DNA of 61,300 nucleotides. Origin: Hyphococcus sp. GTDB taxonomy: Bacteria > Pseudomonadota > Alphaproteobacteria > Caulobacterales > Parvularculaceae. Every line of letters starts with the position of its first letter. The stretch's first letter is position 1. Shown one piece after another: positions 34,801 to 44,997 of this stretch. Made by a program: the position numbers and the translations under genes. A model generated the notes under the pieces. The model searched no databases, had not been told where the DNA came from, and saw nothing but the letters and a program-made list of their open reading frames with translations. The DNA is taken from positions 1 through 61,300 of the forward strand of contig JANQRY010000005.1 in NCBI GenBank assembly GCA_028284345.1. The letters are read 5' to 3'.

Positions 34801-35898
34801 ATGGGATTTAAGTGCGGCATTGTCGGTTTGCCCAATGTCGGCAAATCAACGCTCTTCAACGCGTTGACAAAGACGGCGGCGGCGCAGGCGGCGAACTATC
34901 CGTTCTGCACCATCGAACCGAATGTCGGCGACGTCGCCGTGCCGGAGGCGCGCCTGAAGAAACTCGCCGACATCGCAAAATCCGCGGAAGTCATACCCGC
35001 GAGAATGCAGTTCGTTGACATCGCCGGTCTCGTCAAAGGCGCCTCGAAAGGCGAAGGTCTCGGCAATCAGTTTCTCGCCAATATCAGGGAGGTCGACGCG
35101 GTCGCCTATGTGTTGCGATGCTTCGACGATGACGACGTCACCCATGTCGCAAACAAAATCGACCCGATCGCGGATTTCGAGGTAGTCGAAACAGAACTGA
35201 TGCTCGCCGACCTTGAAAGCCTCGAAAAGCGCCGGATCAATCTTGAGAAAAAGGCGAAAGGCCAGGACAAGGAAGCCAAGGCAATGCTGGCGCTGGTCGA
35301 CAAGGCGCTCGACGTCTTGCGCGACGGTCGCCCTGCCCGCGCCGTCGACATCAGCGACGACGAACGCAAGGACTGGCTGGGATTACAGCTGCTGACGTCA
35401 AAGCCGGTCCTCTTTGTCGCCAATGTGGACGAGGCCGCCGCCGCGGACGGCAACGCCTATTCCCGCGCCGTCGAAGCCCGGGCAGCGGAAGAAAACGCCG
35501 TCGCGGTCGTGATCTCCGCGAAGATTGAATCGGAACTCGCCCAGCTCGACGACGACGAACAGGCCGAATATCTCGAAACCCTCGGGCTTGAAGAGCCGGG
35601 CCTCAACCGCCTTATCCATGCGGGATACGACCTTCTCGATCTTCGCACTTACTTTACGGCGGGCCCCAAGGAAGCGCGGGCATGGACGATCCCCCGCGGC
35701 GCAACGGCGCCAGAGGCGGCGGGCGTCATTCACACGGATTTTGAAAAAGGTTTTATCCGTGCGGAAACGATTTCGTTTGGCGACTACGTCGCCCACAATG
35801 GCGAACAGGGCGCAAAGGAAGCCGGCCGCATGCGTCTTGAAGGAAAAGACTATGTCGTCGCCGAGGGCGACGTCATGCATTTCCGTTTCAATAATTAG
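34801..35898 (+). CDS. ychF: Obg-like GTPase/ATPase YchF (OLA1)
   Basis: 365-aa P-loop NTPase of the Obg family. G1 [14 protein letters not shown], switch region [15 protein letters not shown]3 [20 protein letters not shown], with NVDE in place of the NKxD motif, which is why the family prefers ATP. The C-terminal TGS domain is present ([34 protein letters not shown]). Ribosome-associated, implicated in stress responses. Starts 18 nt after pth, same operon. Confidence 0.96.
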   Translation: MGFKCGIVGLPNVGKSTLFNALTKTAAAQAANYPFCTIEPNVGDVAVPEARLKKLADIAKSAEVIPARMQFVDIAGLVKGASKGEGLGNQFLANIREVDAVAYVLRCFDDDDVTHVANKIDPIADFEVVETELMLADLESLEKRRINLEKKAKGQDKEAKAMLALVDKALDVLRDGRPARAVDISDDERKDWLGLQLLTSKPVLFVANVDEAAAADGNAYSRAVEARAAEENAVAVVISAKIESELAQLDDDEQAEYLETLGLEEPGLNRLIHAGYDLLDLRTYFTAGPKEARAWTIPRGATAPEAAGVIHTDFEKGFIRAETISFGDYVAHNGEQGAKEAGRMRLEGKDYVVAEGDVMHFRFNN

Positions 35899-35932
35899 AG
35901 CTAGTTGCGGCTCATACGATTCAAATAATCGT

Positions 35933-36017
35933 CCGCTCATCCCGGCGAAGGCCGGGATCTCATGAGACTAGCTCCGAACTCGCGGCCGGGGATCCCGGCC
36001 TTCGCCGGGATGAGCGG
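35933..36017. repeat. REP-like palindromic element
   Basis: Perfect 27-bp inverted repeat (35933-35959 and 35991-36017) around 31 nt. The core is CCCGGCGAAGGCCGGGATC, a dispersed palindrome type common in alphaproteobacteria. It sits between the convergent ychF and mtnP genes, where it can also act as a bidirectional terminator. A related copy lies inside dnaE2 (42371-42431). Confidence 0.85.
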
Positions 36018-36053
36018 GTGTAATGATTTGCTCCGCCCAAAGCGCGACAAACT

Positions 36054-36941
36054 CTAGCACTGTTTACGGAAAAACCGTCCCGCCACGGCGTCAAGTTTGG
36101 CGACCATGTCCGGATCGCGCGCCTCGGGCGCCGTGATCACCGCCGCGTCAAGGGTTGTTTCAACGGCGAGCGGCGACGGCGCGCGCGCCGGCCCAAGGCG
36201 GGTTGTCAGGTCTTCGATGAGGCGCACGGCGTTCTTGCTGTTCTCCGCCATGACGGCGAGGACCTTTGACACTTCGACCGGCCCCTCGTTTTCATGCCAG
36301 CAATCATAGTCGGTCACCATTGCGACGGTGGCGTAAGGCAATTCCGCTTCGCGGGCGAGTTTGGCTTCCGGCATATTCGTCATGCCGATAACGTCGCAGC
36401 CCCATGATCGGTAGAGTTTGGACTCCGCCAGGGACGAAAACTGCGGTCCGTTCATCACAAGATAGGTTCCGCCATTGGCGTGCGGAATATCAAGCGCCTC
36501 GCAGGACGCCGCCGCAGCCCCCGCAAGGGCCGGGCAAACCGGATGCGCCATTGAGACATGCGCGACAAAGCCTGGTCCGAAAAACGTGTTTTCACGGCCG
36601 CTTGTGCGGTCGATGAACTGATCGACGATGACAAATGTTCCGGGCGCGAGATCCTCGCGAAAGGACCCGCATGCTGACAGGGATATAAGGTCGGTAACCC
36701 CTGCGCGTTTCATGGCGTCAATATTGGCGCGGTAGTTGATGGCGCTCGGCGGCAGGCGATGGCCGGCGCCGTGCCGAGCGAGAAAAACAATATCGACGCC
36801 GCCAATCCGCCCGCGCACCAGCGCATCCGACGGCTTGCCCCAGGGCGTTTCCACGTCCGTGCGTTCGGCGTCCTGCAACGCATCGGCGCGATAGACGCCG
36901 GATCCGCCGATGAATCCGACGACTCGTTTTTGTTCACTCAA
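36054..36941 (-). CDS. mtnP: S-methyl-5'-thioadenosine phosphorylase
   Basis: 295-aa trimeric purine-nucleoside-phosphorylase-type enzyme splitting methylthioadenosine (from polyamine or homoserine-lactone synthesis) into adenine and methylthioribose-1-phosphate. N-terminal IGGSGVYRADAL, phosphate site FLARHGAGHRLPPSAINYRANIDA, base/ribose site GPQFSSLAESKLYRSWGCDVIGMTNMPEAKLAREAELPYATVAMVTDYDCW. The wording of those motifs fits MTAP rather than inosine phosphorylases. 14 nt downstream of glpK on the same strand. Confidence 0.93.
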   Translation of the reverse strand: MSEQKRVVGFIGGSGVYRADALQDAERTDVETPWGKPSDALVRGRIGGVDIVFLARHGAGHRLPPSAINYRANIDAMKRAGVTDLISLSACGSFREDLAPGTFVIVDQFIDRTSGRENTFFGPGFVAHVSMAHPVCPALAGAAAASCEALDIPHANGGTYLVMNGPQFSSLAESKLYRSWGCDVIGMTNMPEAKLAREAELPYATVAMVTDYDCWHENEGPVEVSKVLAVMAENSKNAVRLIEDLTTRLGPARAPSPLAVETTLDAAVITAPEARDPDMVAKLDAVAGRFFRKQC

Positions 36942-36955
36942 CTTCTGATCCCGCG

Positions 36956-38446
36956 TTATGGCAGCAATGTGCGTTCAAGCGCTTTCGCCCAGCCGGCGAG
37001 CGCCGCGTTGCGCGTTTCCGGCGCCATGGCCGGCTGAAAGCGCGCGTCGATGCGCCGGCTCTCTGCGATTTCATCGACGTCCTTATATATCCCCGCCTGC
37101 AGCCCCGCGAGATAGGCCGCGCCGAGCGCCGTCGTTTCCAGAACCTTCGGCCGCTCCACGGTGATATCGAGGATATCGGAGAGAAACTGCATCACCCAGT
37201 CATTCGCAACCATGCCGCCGTCGACGCGCAGGGATTGCGACGCCGCGCCGTCGGCGGCCATCGCCGTCATCAGATCGGCGGTCTGATAGGCGACGGATTC
37301 AAGCGCCGCCCGCGCCAGCTCCGCCCGGCCTGCGGCGCGGGTTAGTCCGTATACGCCGCCGCGCGCCTCGGGCGCCCAGTGCGGCGCGCCAAGGCCGGTA
37401 AAGGCCGGCACCAGATAAACGCCATTGTTGGTTTCGATGCTTTCGGCGAGCGCTTGCGTCTCCGCGGCGTCCTTGATGATTTTCAGTTCGTCGCGCAGCC
37501 ACTGCACGGCGGCGCCGGCGACGAAGATCGAGCCCTCAAGGGCGTAGGTCGTCTCGCCGGCAATGCGCCATGCGATCGTCGACAACAGGTTGTTTTTCGA
37601 CTCCGCGACCTTGTCGCCAGTGTTCGCCAGGACGAAACAACCGGTGCCGTAAGTGCTTTTTACGTCTCCCGCCGCAAAACAGGCCTGTCCGAAGGCGGCG
37701 GCCTGCTGATCGCCGGCGACGCCGCAAATGGGCACGGGCCGTCCGAAAATTTCCGGATCGGTCTCGCCGAACGCCGCCGCATTGTCCTGAACATCGGGCA
37801 GCATGGCGGCGGGCACATTGAAGATATCGAGGAGCGCGCTGTCCCACCCATTGTCGTGAATGTTGTAAAGGCTCGTGCGGCTCGCATTGGCGGCGTCCGT
37901 GATATGCGTTTTGCCGCCTGTCAGGCGCCAGATCAAAAACGAGTCGATCGTGCCGAAGGCCAGATCGCCCGCCTCGGCGCGATCGCGCGCGCCCTCCACA
38001 TGGTCCAAAATCCATGCGGCCTTGGTCGCGGAGAAATAGGGATCGAGCACCAGCCCCGTGCGCGCCGCCACATGGGCTTCCCGCCCGTCGGCTTTCAGCG
38101 CCGCGCACGCATCCGCGGTGCGCCGGTCCTGCCAGACAATGGCGTTGTGGATCGGTTTGCCGTCGGCGCGGTCCCAGATCGTCGTCGTTTCGCGTTGATT
38201 GGCGAGGCCGATGACGGCGACCTCGCCGAGCTTCTCCGCCTCCTGAAAAACTTTCCGCGCCGTTTCGAGCGTCGTGCGCCAGATGTCTTCCGGGTCGTGC
38301 TCGACCCAACCGTCCTGCGGGTAGTGCTGGGGAAATTCTTCCTGCGCGTCGGCGACAATGCGGCCGGCGCGATCGAAGACGACGGCGCGGCTGGACGTCG
38401 TGCCCTGATCGATGGCGAGAATGAACGGCGTTTCGAAGTCGGTCAT
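36956..38446 (-). CDS. glpK: glycerol kinase
   Basis: 496-aa FGGY-family sugar kinase that phosphorylates glycerol to glycerol-3-phosphate. N-terminal ATP site [16 protein letters not shown], glycerol-contact [28 protein letters not shown], the FGGY-type [10 protein letters not shown] segment, and C-terminal [21 protein letters not shown] and [14 protein letters not shown]. Length is normal. No glpF or glpD is nearby. Paired with mtnP with a 14-nt gap, so probably cotranscribed without an obvious metabolic link. Confidence 0.95.
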   Translation of the reverse strand: MTDFETPFILAIDQGTTSSRAVVFDRAGRIVADAQEEFPQHYPQDGWVEHDPEDIWRTTLETARKVFQEAEKLGEVAVIGLANQRETTTIWDRADGKPIHNAIVWQDRRTADACAALKADGREAHVAARTGLVLDPYFSATKAAWILDHVEGARDRAEAGDLAFGTIDSFLIWRLTGGKTHITDAANASRTSLYNIHDNGWDSALLDIFNVPAAMLPDVQDNAAAFGETDPEIFGRPVPICGVAGDQQAAAFGQACFAAGDVKSTYGTGCFVLANTGDKVAESKNNLLSTIAWRIAGETTYALEGSIFVAGAAVQWLRDELKIIKDAAETQALAESIETNNGVYLVPAFTGLGAPHWAPEARGGVYGLTRAAGRAELARAALESVAYQTADLMTAMAADGAASQSLRVDGGMVANDWVMQFLSDILDITVERPKVLETTALGAAYLAGLQAGIYKDVDEIAESRRIDARFQPAMAPETRNAALAGWAKALERTLLP

Positions 38447-38544
38447 GGGGGATCATCTTGCGCGGGAACGCGCGCAGCCTAAACCGTTCGTCGGATTAAT
38501 GGAATTGCCGCGGGGGCCCGGATATTATAACGCCGGCGCGGCCG

Positions 38545-39483
38545 CTAGGGCCACTTGGCCTCCGGCGGCAGGGAGGAAAGGATCGATTCCACATTGCCCC
38601 CGGTTTTGAGGCCAAAGGTCGTGCCCCGGTCATAAAGGAGGTTGAACTCGGCGTAGCGCCCACGCTGGACGAGTTGTTTTTCGCGATCCTCGTCGGACCA
38701 CGGCTGATCCATGCGTTTGGCTACGATTTCCGGATAGATATCGCGGAACGCCTTGCCGACATCCTGCGTGAAGGCGAAATCCGCCTCCCAGTCCCCGGTA
38801 TCATGTCGATCATAGAAGATACCGCCGACGCCGCGCGGTTCGTTACGGTGCGGCAGCCAGAAATAGTCGTCGCACCATTTTTTGAATTTCGGGAAAAACG
38901 CCGCGTCATGAGCGTCGCAAGCGGACTGCATGGCCGCAAGAAAAGCCTTCGTATCTTCGTGCGTCTCGTTGCGATAGGCCGGGTGCATGGGGTTCAGGTC
39001 GCCGCCGCCGCCGAACCAGCATTTCGTCGTGACGAGCATGCGCGTATTCATATGCGCAGCCGGCGCGTGCGGGTTGCGCGTATGGGCGATCAGGGAAACG
39101 CCGCTCGCCCAGAAGCGCGGGTCCTCCTCGGCACCGGGAATCTGCTTGCGGAATTCTTCGGAAAATTCTCCGTAAACGGTCGACGTATGAATGCCGGCTT
39201 TTTCGAAGACCCGGCCGTTGATCATCGACATGACGCCGCCGCCCTGATCTTCCGACCCGTCACCACGGCGCCATGGCGTCCGCTCGAACCGTCCCGGCGC
39301 CATATCAGCGTAAAGATCGCCAGCCTTGTCCTCCAGCGCCTCGAACGCGGCGATAATTTCCTCGCGAAGCCGTTCGAACCAGGCCTTTGCGCGGGATTTT
39401 CTGTCGTCGAGATTTTCCATAAGGGCTGGATGACCCGAGATCATCGCATCGTCAATGCGACGCCGACGCGCGCGCCGCATCAA
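38545..39483 (-). CDS. hemF: oxygen-dependent coproporphyrinogen III oxidase
   Basis: Converts coproporphyrinogen III to protoporphyrinogen IX in heme synthesis. 312 aa from 39483, or 291 from ATG 39420 ([12 protein letters not shown]), which fits the family start better. Signatures: [48 protein letters not shown] (catalytic His), RGVGGIFYD, and the C-terminal [35 protein letters not shown]. It lies only 9 nt downstream of dnaE2, so it may be cotranscribed with the mutasome operon, an unusual pairing. Confidence 0.95.
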   Translation of the reverse strand: MMRRARRRRIDDAMISGHPALMENLDDRKSRAKAWFERLREEIIAAFEALEDKAGDLYADMAPGRFERTPWRRGDGSEDQGGGVMSMINGRVFEKAGIHTSTVYGEFSEEFRKQIPGAEEDPRFWASGVSLIAHTRNPHAPAAHMNTRMLVTTKCWFGGGGDLNPMHPAYRNETHEDTKAFLAAMQSACDAHDAAFFPKFKKWCDDYFWLPHRNEPRGVGGIFYDRHDTGDWEADFAFTQDVGKAFRDIYPEIVAKRMDQPWSDEDREKQLVQRGRYAEFNLLYDRGTTFGLKTGGNVESILSSLPPEAKWP

Positions 39484-39492
39484 ACCCGGCCT

Positions 39493-42400
39493 TCAATGAA
39501 AGTCCCGACTGGGGAACAGGACTTTCGCCTGTTCGCGGGGGTGGCGCGGGCGCGGTATGTGCGACGGTTCGCGTTTCGAAACGGGGCCTTGCTCGATACG
39601 GGCGACAGGGTGTTTGGCCTCGTCGGCCCGACCGATCTCCGGATCGAGCGTGCGATCGGCGGCGCCGGCGCGGCCCATCTCGTCAAGCATGAAAGAGCAG
39701 TCCTCGATCGTCCACGAAATGATATGCACGACCGAGCCTTCCCGCTGCAGCTTGCCGGTAACGCGCAAGAGCCGCCCCTGCATCACCGCCTTGCGATAGC
39801 GCTCAAAGGTTTTCGGCCAGACGATAACATTGACGACGCCGGTTTCGTCTTCGAGCGTGATGAAGATAACGCCGCTCGCCGTGCCCGGGCGCTGGCGGGT
39901 GATGACGAGACCCGCCACCGTAACGCGTTCGCCATCGGCGGGTTTCATCTGCGCATCGGCCTTGAGGCCGCCCAGCCGTTCGCGCAACAGGCCGACCGGG
40001 TGCGCGCGCAAGGACAGGCGCGTCGCCACGTAATCCTCAAACACGTCCTCCCCCAGCGACATTGCCGGCAGGCGCGCCGGTTGTTCCGTCAACGCATCAT
40101 CTTCCTCGTGCTGGAAGAGCGGCATGGGCGTTTCACTGCGGATCGCCTTGGCCGCCCATAACGCCTCGCGCCGCGTGAGCCCCAGTTCCGCAAATGCATC
40201 GGCCTCGGCGAGCCTGGCGAGCATGGCGGGACCGACGCCGGCGCGCCGCCAGACCGCTTCAACAGCGCGATAGCCATTGCCGCGGGCCGCCGTCGTCCAG
40301 GCCGCGTCTTCTTCCTTGAAGCCTTTGAGCTGGCGAAACCCGAGGCGCACCGCATGGCCGCCGAACCCATCCGGCTCAAGCGTATTGTCCCAATAGCTGG
40401 CGTTGATGGAAATCGGGCGCACCTCGACCCCGTGCTCGCGCGCATCGCGGACAAGCTGGGCCGGCGCGTAAAATCCCATGGGCTGGGCGTTGAGGATTGC
40501 GCAGCAGAAGACCGCCGGGTGATGCTTCTTCAGCCAGGCGGAGGCGTAGACAAGCAGCGCAAAACTCGCCGCATGGCTTTCAGGAAATCCGTAGCCGGAA
40601 AATCCTTCAAGCTGCGAAAAACAGCGCTGAGCGAAATCAAGATCGTAACCGCGCTCAACGGCGCCGCTCAAAAACCGTTCCTTGAACTTCGAGACCGTGC
40701 CAGGGCCGCGAAAGGCGCCGAGCGAGCGGCGCAGCGCGTCCGCCTCGCTGGGGTCAAATCCCGCCACCACCACCGCGACCTGCATTGCCTGTTCCTGAAA
40801 CAGGGGCACCCCAAGCGTCTTGTTCAGCACATCGCGCAGATCGTCGGACGGGAAAGTCACCGTTTCCTCTCCGCGCCGACGTTTCAGATAAGGGTGAACC
40901 ATGTCCCCCTGAATGGGTCCGGGGCGGACGATCGCAACTTCAATGACAAGATCATAGAAATTGCGCGGACGCATGCGCGGCAGAAAGTTCATCTGCGCCC
41001 GGCTCTCCACCTGAAAGAGACCGACGGAATCGCCCTCGCACAGCATGTCGTAAACGGTCGGATCCTCCGCCGGCAGGCTCGCCAGCGTGTAGCCCACGCC
41101 CTCATGCTGGCTCAGCAAATCGAACGCCTTGCGGATGCAGGTGAGCATGCCGAGGGACAAAACATCGACTTTCAGCATGCCGAGGACGTCAATGTCGTCC
41201 TTGTCCCACTCGATCACCGTGCGGTCTTCCATGGCCGCGTTTTCAATGGCGCAGAATTCATCGAGCCGCCCGCGGGTGATGACGAAGCCGCCCACATGCT
41301 GCGAAAGATGACGGGGGAAACCGATCAGCTCCCGGGTCAGCGCCAGCGTCTGCTTGAGGCGCGGATCGGCCGTCGACAGCCCCGCCTGTTTGGCGCGATC
41401 CTCGCTCACCCCTTCCGACGACCAGCCCCAGATCTGGCTCGCCAGCGCCGATACGACGTCTGCGGACAATCCCATAGCCTTGCCGACTTCGCGGATCGCC
41501 GCGCGGGAGCGAAAATGACAGACGGTGGCGCAAATGCCGGCGCGATGGCGCCCGTATTTCTCATAGATGTGCTGGATCACCTCCTCGCGCCGCTCATGCT
41601 CGAAATCGACATCGATATCCGGCGGTTCGTTGCGCGCCGCGGAAACAAAGCGTTCGAAGACCATGGAGATCAGTTCGGGTCCGATGGCGGTAATGCCGAG
41701 GGCGTAACAGACCATGGAATTCGCCGCCGACCCGCGCCCCTGACAGAGAATGTCGCGGTCGCGGGCGAAACGGACGACGTCGTGAACGGTGAGAAAATAG
41801 CGCGCGTAGTCCAGCTCGCGGATGAGACGGAACTCCTTTTCGACGGTGGCGCGAACGGGAAGCGGAACGCCGTCCGGATAGCGTTCGCGCAAGCCCTCTT
41901 CGGTCAGGCGCATCAGCCGTTCCAAAGGCTCCTCGCCGTTGCTGACTTCGTCGGGGTACTCGTAACGCAGTTCATCGAGCGAGAATGTGCAGCGTTCGGC
42001 AATCTCAAGCGTGCGGGCGAGCGCGTCTTCATGACCCGCGAACAGGCGACGCATTTCAAAGGGACTTTTGAGCCGGCGCTCGGCGTTGGGCTGCGCATGA
42101 CGGCCAAGGCGGTCGATGGTTGTCTTCTCGCGGATGCAGGAAAGGACATCCGCCAGCGGCCGCCGCGCGCTGTCATGCATCAAGACGTCGCCGACGGCGA
42201 CCATCGGGATTTGAAGAGCGTCGGCGATGTCCTTGACGCGGGCGAACCGCGCCCGATCCTGTCCGTCATAGCGGGGATAGGCGGCGAGATAGGTTGAGGT
42301 TGGGTAAGCCGATTTCAGTTTTTGAAGATGACGGCAAAAGAGATTGAAAAGGCTGGTCTCTCGATCCGTCTTCCCCGGCGAAAGCCGGGGCCCAGAAACG

Positions 42401-42852
42401 TCTGAGACTGGATCCCGGCTTTCGCCGGGAAGAACGGACAAAGAATCCAGAGCTTCTCTTCCCCACTCCATCACATCCGGCGGGAGCCCTATCAGCACCG
42501 AGCCCTCCGCCCATTCAAGAAGGTCCGTAAGTTGAAGAAGGCACTTCCCCTTCTCCGCCTTGCGTTTGCCGACCGTGAGGAGCCGGCAGAGGCGGCCATA
42601 GGCCGCCCTGTCTTCCGGGAACATCAGAAATTCGGCGCCGTCTTCCAGAACGATGCGGGCGCCGACAATAAATTGCAGGCCCTGCTCTTTCGCCGCCGCA
42701 TGGGCGCGAACAATGCCGGCAAGACTATTGCGGTCGGCGACGGCGAGCGCCTTGAGCCCCAGATCTTTCGCCCGCGTCGCGAGTTCCTCCGGGTGCGAGG
42801 CACCGGTGAGGAACGTAAAATTCGAGGTCGCGCACAGTTCGGCGTAGCTCAT
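39493..42852 (-). CDS. dnaE2: error-prone DNA polymerase DnaE2/ImuC, with in-frame palindromic insertion
   Basis: 1119-aa C-family polymerase for SOS translesion synthesis with ImuA and ImuB. PHP domain at the N-terminus (YAELCATSNFTFLTGASHPEEL), palm motif PPDIDVDFEHERREEVIQHIYEKYGRHRAG, the GRGSAANSMVCYALGI segment, and a C-terminal OB-fold (VTVAGLVITRQRPGTASGVIFITLEDETG). Residues about 134-165 (LPGESRDPVSDVSGPR and flanks) are encoded by a REP-like inverted repeat (42371-42431) and are absent from the family pattern. The frame stays open through it. Start overlaps the imuB stop by four bases. Confidence 0.95.
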   Translation of the reverse strand: MSYAELCATSNFTFLTGASHPEELATRAKDLGLKALAVADRNSLAGIVRAHAAAKEQGLQFIVGARIVLEDGAEFLMFPEDRAAYGRLCRLLTVGKRKAEKGKCLLQLTDLLEWAEGSVLIGLPPDVMEWGREALDSLSVLPGESRDPVSDVSGPRLSPGKTDRETSLFNLFCRHLQKLKSAYPTSTYLAAYPRYDGQDRARFARVKDIADALQIPMVAVGDVLMHDSARRPLADVLSCIREKTTIDRLGRHAQPNAERRLKSPFEMRRLFAGHEDALARTLEIAERCTFSLDELRYEYPDEVSNGEEPLERLMRLTEEGLRERYPDGVPLPVRATVEKEFRLIRELDYARYFLTVHDVVRFARDRDILCQGRGSAANSMVCYALGITAIGPELISMVFERFVSAARNEPPDIDVDFEHERREEVIQHIYEKYGRHRAGICATVCHFRSRAAIREVGKAMGLSADVVSALASQIWGWSSEGVSEDRAKQAGLSTADPRLKQTLALTRELIGFPRHLSQHVGGFVITRGRLDEFCAIENAAMEDRTVIEWDKDDIDVLGMLKVDVLSLGMLTCIRKAFDLLSQHEGVGYTLASLPAEDPTVYDMLCEGDSVGLFQVESRAQMNFLPRMRPRNFYDLVIEVAIVRPGPIQGDMVHPYLKRRRGEETVTFPSDDLRDVLNKTLGVPLFQEQAMQVAVVVAGFDPSEADALRRSLGAFRGPGTVSKFKERFLSGAVERGYDLDFAQRCFSQLEGFSGYGFPESHAASFALLVYASAWLKKHHPAVFCCAILNAQPMGFYAPAQLVRDAREHGVEVRPISINASYWDNTLEPDGFGGHAVRLGFRQLKGFKEEDAAWTTAARGNGYRAVEAVWRRAGVGPAMLARLAEADAFAELGLTRREALWAAKAIRSETPMPLFQHEEDDALTEQPARLPAMSLGEDVFEDYVATRLSLRAHPVGLLRERLGGLKADAQMKPADGERVTVAGLVITRQRPGTASGVIFITLEDETGVVNVIVWPKTFERYRKAVMQGRLLRVTGKLQREGSVVHIISWTIEDCSFMLDEMGRAGAADRTLDPEIGRADEAKHPVARIEQGPVSKREPSHIPRPRHPREQAKVLFPSRDFH
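42371..42431. repeat. REP-like palindromic element inside dnaE2
   Basis: Arms CCCCGGCGAAAGCCGGGG (from 42373) and CCCGGCTTTCGCCGGG (to 42429) separated by about 20 nt containing GTCTGAGACTGGAT. Same family as 35933-36017. It adds roughly 20-30 codons in frame to dnaE2. Confidence 0.85.
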
Positions 42853-44369
42853 GGGAATTCGCCGCAGATTTTCCAGCCCGCGCCGTCCCTTTTGGATTCA
42901 TGGTCCTCCGCAAGCCATAAACGCTCGCCATCCGCGCCCTCGACGCGCCAGTAATCTTTCGGTTTGCCGGCCCAGCCCGGATTTTTCCGCCACCATTCGG
43001 GCGCAATCCGTTCGGGCCCCGTTGCGCTTGCAATGTCGATCTTGCGCCCGCGCCAGGAAATCGCGCGAGGCGGCCTTCCCGGCAGGATCTCCTGCACCGG
43101 TTCGGGCGGAAAAAGCGTCAACGGCCGGCGAGGGCCGGTTCTTTTCCACTCAACCTTGTCGGTGCGCATGCGGATTGCCGCCTCACAGGAAAAGGCCCGT
43201 TCGGGGATGTGACTTTCCTGCGGCGTGAAGCGTTTGACATGATCGAAGCCAATACGGTTGCCGATCCGCGCAATCAGTTCGTCAAGGGCGCCTTCATTCT
43301 GTTTCGACGGATCGCCGGAAAGCTGGCGCGCCGACAGGGGTTCAACCCCAAGCGCCTGCAGCCGCAAAAATTCAATACCGAAACCGGCGTCAAGTTCATC
43401 GAGCTTGCGCTCAAAAAGACGCAGGATCATCGTTGCATCCCGCGACGGGCGCGCAAGCCCGACCTCGATCCGCGCCTCGCTATTGTCTGCGCGGCGCACG
43501 GCGAGGCGGCAGGCGCGCATGCCGCCGCCGGCCTCTTCAAGCCGCCGGGCGAGCTGTGTGAGGAGCCGGCGCAGGGCCTCTGTCACATCTTCAACGAGAC
43601 CAATGGGTTCCGGCAGGGTCATGCGCGCGGCGAATGTCCTCGCCGGCGCCGCCGGGGCCACGGGCTCGCTGACAAATCCCAGCGCCTGATCAAGCCGCGT
43701 CACCAGTTCCAGGCCGAAACGCCGGGCGAGCGATGCTCTGGGTACGTCATAAAGCGCGTCAATGGTCGCAAGCCCGAGACGGTTCAAACTGGCGACGGTC
43801 TCCCGGTCGATACGCAGCCCGACAAGCGGCAGGCCGTTGAGGGCCTCGCGCGTCTCGCCGGGCGGCGCGATCGCGGCGCGATCCCCTTGTCTTGCGAGGG
43901 CAAAGGCCGCGCCTTTCGTATCGGCGACGGCGCCTTGGGCGCGCACGCTGAGCCGCGCGAGTTCGCCGGTTATCTCTTGAAGCATGGCTTCTTCGCCGCC
44001 GAAAAGATGGGCGCAGCCTGTAATGTCGAGACACAGCCCGTCTTGCGCCGCGCCGGGGAAGCCGTCTTTGGCGACAAACGGCGAAAAGCGGCCGGCCCAG
44101 CGATGGAGAGCCGCAAGGAACGCCGCATCCCGTTCCGGTTCGGCGACGTTGGTCTTTATGGTCGGCAACATGGCGCGGGCGTCGGTCAGCGCCATGCCCT
44201 CGGTCAGCCCCGCCTCGGCCGCGGCTTCATTGAGGGAAAAGAGCCGAAGCGCATTTTTCTCCTCCGCGACCACGGCGAAGGGTTTCGTGAGATCCGAAAC
44301 CCCCTCCGACCGCGCCATCCGGTCCGCCGGCAAGCCTGGAAACCACAGCGATAGAACGCGCCTGAGCAT
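42849..44369 (-). CDS. imuB: inactive Y-family polymerase-like protein ImuB
   Basis: 506 aa from ATG 44369; the upstream TTG is less likely. The N-terminus LRRVLSLWFPGLPADRM replaces the acidic active-site start of true Y-polymerases, as in ImuB, which serves as the clamp-binding hub of the ImuA-ImuB-DnaE2 mutasome. The palm/fingers-like region (GLCLDITGCAHLFGGEEAML) and a little-finger domain (MTLPEPIGLVEDVTEALRRLLTQL) follow. The C-terminal ImuB-specific region contains DYWRVEGADGERLWLAEDHESK. It overlaps the end of imuA by 143 nt in another frame. Confidence 0.93.
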   Translation of the reverse strand: MLRRVLSLWFPGLPADRMARSEGVSDLTKPFAVVAEEKNALRLFSLNEAAAEAGLTEGMALTDARAMLPTIKTNVAEPERDAAFLAALHRWAGRFSPFVAKDGFPGAAQDGLCLDITGCAHLFGGEEAMLQEITGELARLSVRAQGAVADTKGAAFALARQGDRAAIAPPGETREALNGLPLVGLRIDRETVASLNRLGLATIDALYDVPRASLARRFGLELVTRLDQALGFVSEPVAPAAPARTFAARMTLPEPIGLVEDVTEALRRLLTQLARRLEEAGGGMRACRLAVRRADNSEARIEVGLARPSRDATMILRLFERKLDELDAGFGIEFLRLQALGVEPLSARQLSGDPSKQNEGALDELIARIGNRIGFDHVKRFTPQESHIPERAFSCEAAIRMRTDKVEWKRTGPRRPLTLFPPEPVQEILPGRPPRAISWRGRKIDIASATGPERIAPEWWRKNPGWAGKPKDYWRVEGADGERLWLAEDHESKRDGAGWKICGEFP

Positions 44370-44910
44370 CCCATTCAATCTCCCACGCCCCCGATGTTCC
44401 TCTTTTGTTCTTTATGAGGGAAAGACGCCAGCGAGTCGAGTCGGTCTCGTCAGCGCCCGGAGATGGGGCGCAGAACCAGCGCGTCTCAGCGGCGTTCGCC
44501 ACGGGGCTGTCGTCAACGAGGCAGAGGCCGATGACGCCGCCGGCTTCGGCTGCAAGCTGCAAACGGCGGCTGACTTTGAGATCCGGCGGGCTGCTGAGTT
44601 CGGCGATGACCACGCCGGCGGGCCCGAGCCGCAGGGCCTCCTCCATGGTCCAGAGAATGTCGACCGGCCGCTCGCATTCGGCGAGGAGAATACGGGCCGG
44701 ATCGACGAAGTCGGCGAGCCCCAGCGGGTTGAGCCGGCGGCGATCATGGGCCCGCCGCACCCAGACGACCGCCTCCTTCCCCGGCGCGCCGACGCATCCG
44801 GCGACCATAGCCGCAAAGGCCCGGGCCCCGGCCCCGAACGCCTCATGGGCCCGGGACCGGGCAAGGCCCGCGCCTTCAAACAAAGGCAGGAATGGCGGGG
44901 GCTTTTTCAT
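44227..44910 (-). CDS. imuA: RecA-like SOS mutagenesis protein ImuA
   Basis: 227 aa from ATG 44910 (MKKPPPFLPLFEGAG). A start 48 nt earlier is possible but weaker. Degenerate RecA-fold protein: ARAFAAMVAGCVGAPGKEAVVWVRR, ALRLGPAGVVIAELSSPPDLKVSRRLQLAAEAGGVIGLCLV and the C-terminal TRWRLSLIKNKRGTSGAWEIEWDAQ are ImuA signatures. It recruits and modulates ImuB/DnaE2. Its last ~47 codons overlap the start of imuB. The SOS box lies 235 nt upstream, with a small reading frame between. Confidence 0.9.
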   Translation of the reverse strand: MKKPPPFLPLFEGAGLARSRAHEAFGAGARAFAAMVAGCVGAPGKEAVVWVRRAHDRRRLNPLGLADFVDPARILLAECERPVDILWTMEEALRLGPAGVVIAELSSPPDLKVSRRLQLAAEAGGVIGLCLVDDSPVANAAETRWFCAPSPGADETDSTRWRLSLIKNKRGTSGAWEIEWDAQARSIAVVSRLAGGPDGAVGGGFGSHETLRRGRGGEKCASALFPQ

Positions 44911-44997
44911 CAGTGGGCGTGCATTATTGAAACGACAAGAGATTAGGGCTAAATTCACTAGGCCTCAGGGAGCGGTTTCCCGCCCCCCTCGGCTTCC

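Noticed and set aside
40354-42297. 647-codon plus-strand frame opposite dnaE2
   Set aside because: Antisense shadow of a well-conserved polymerase; composition typical of reverse-frame translation.
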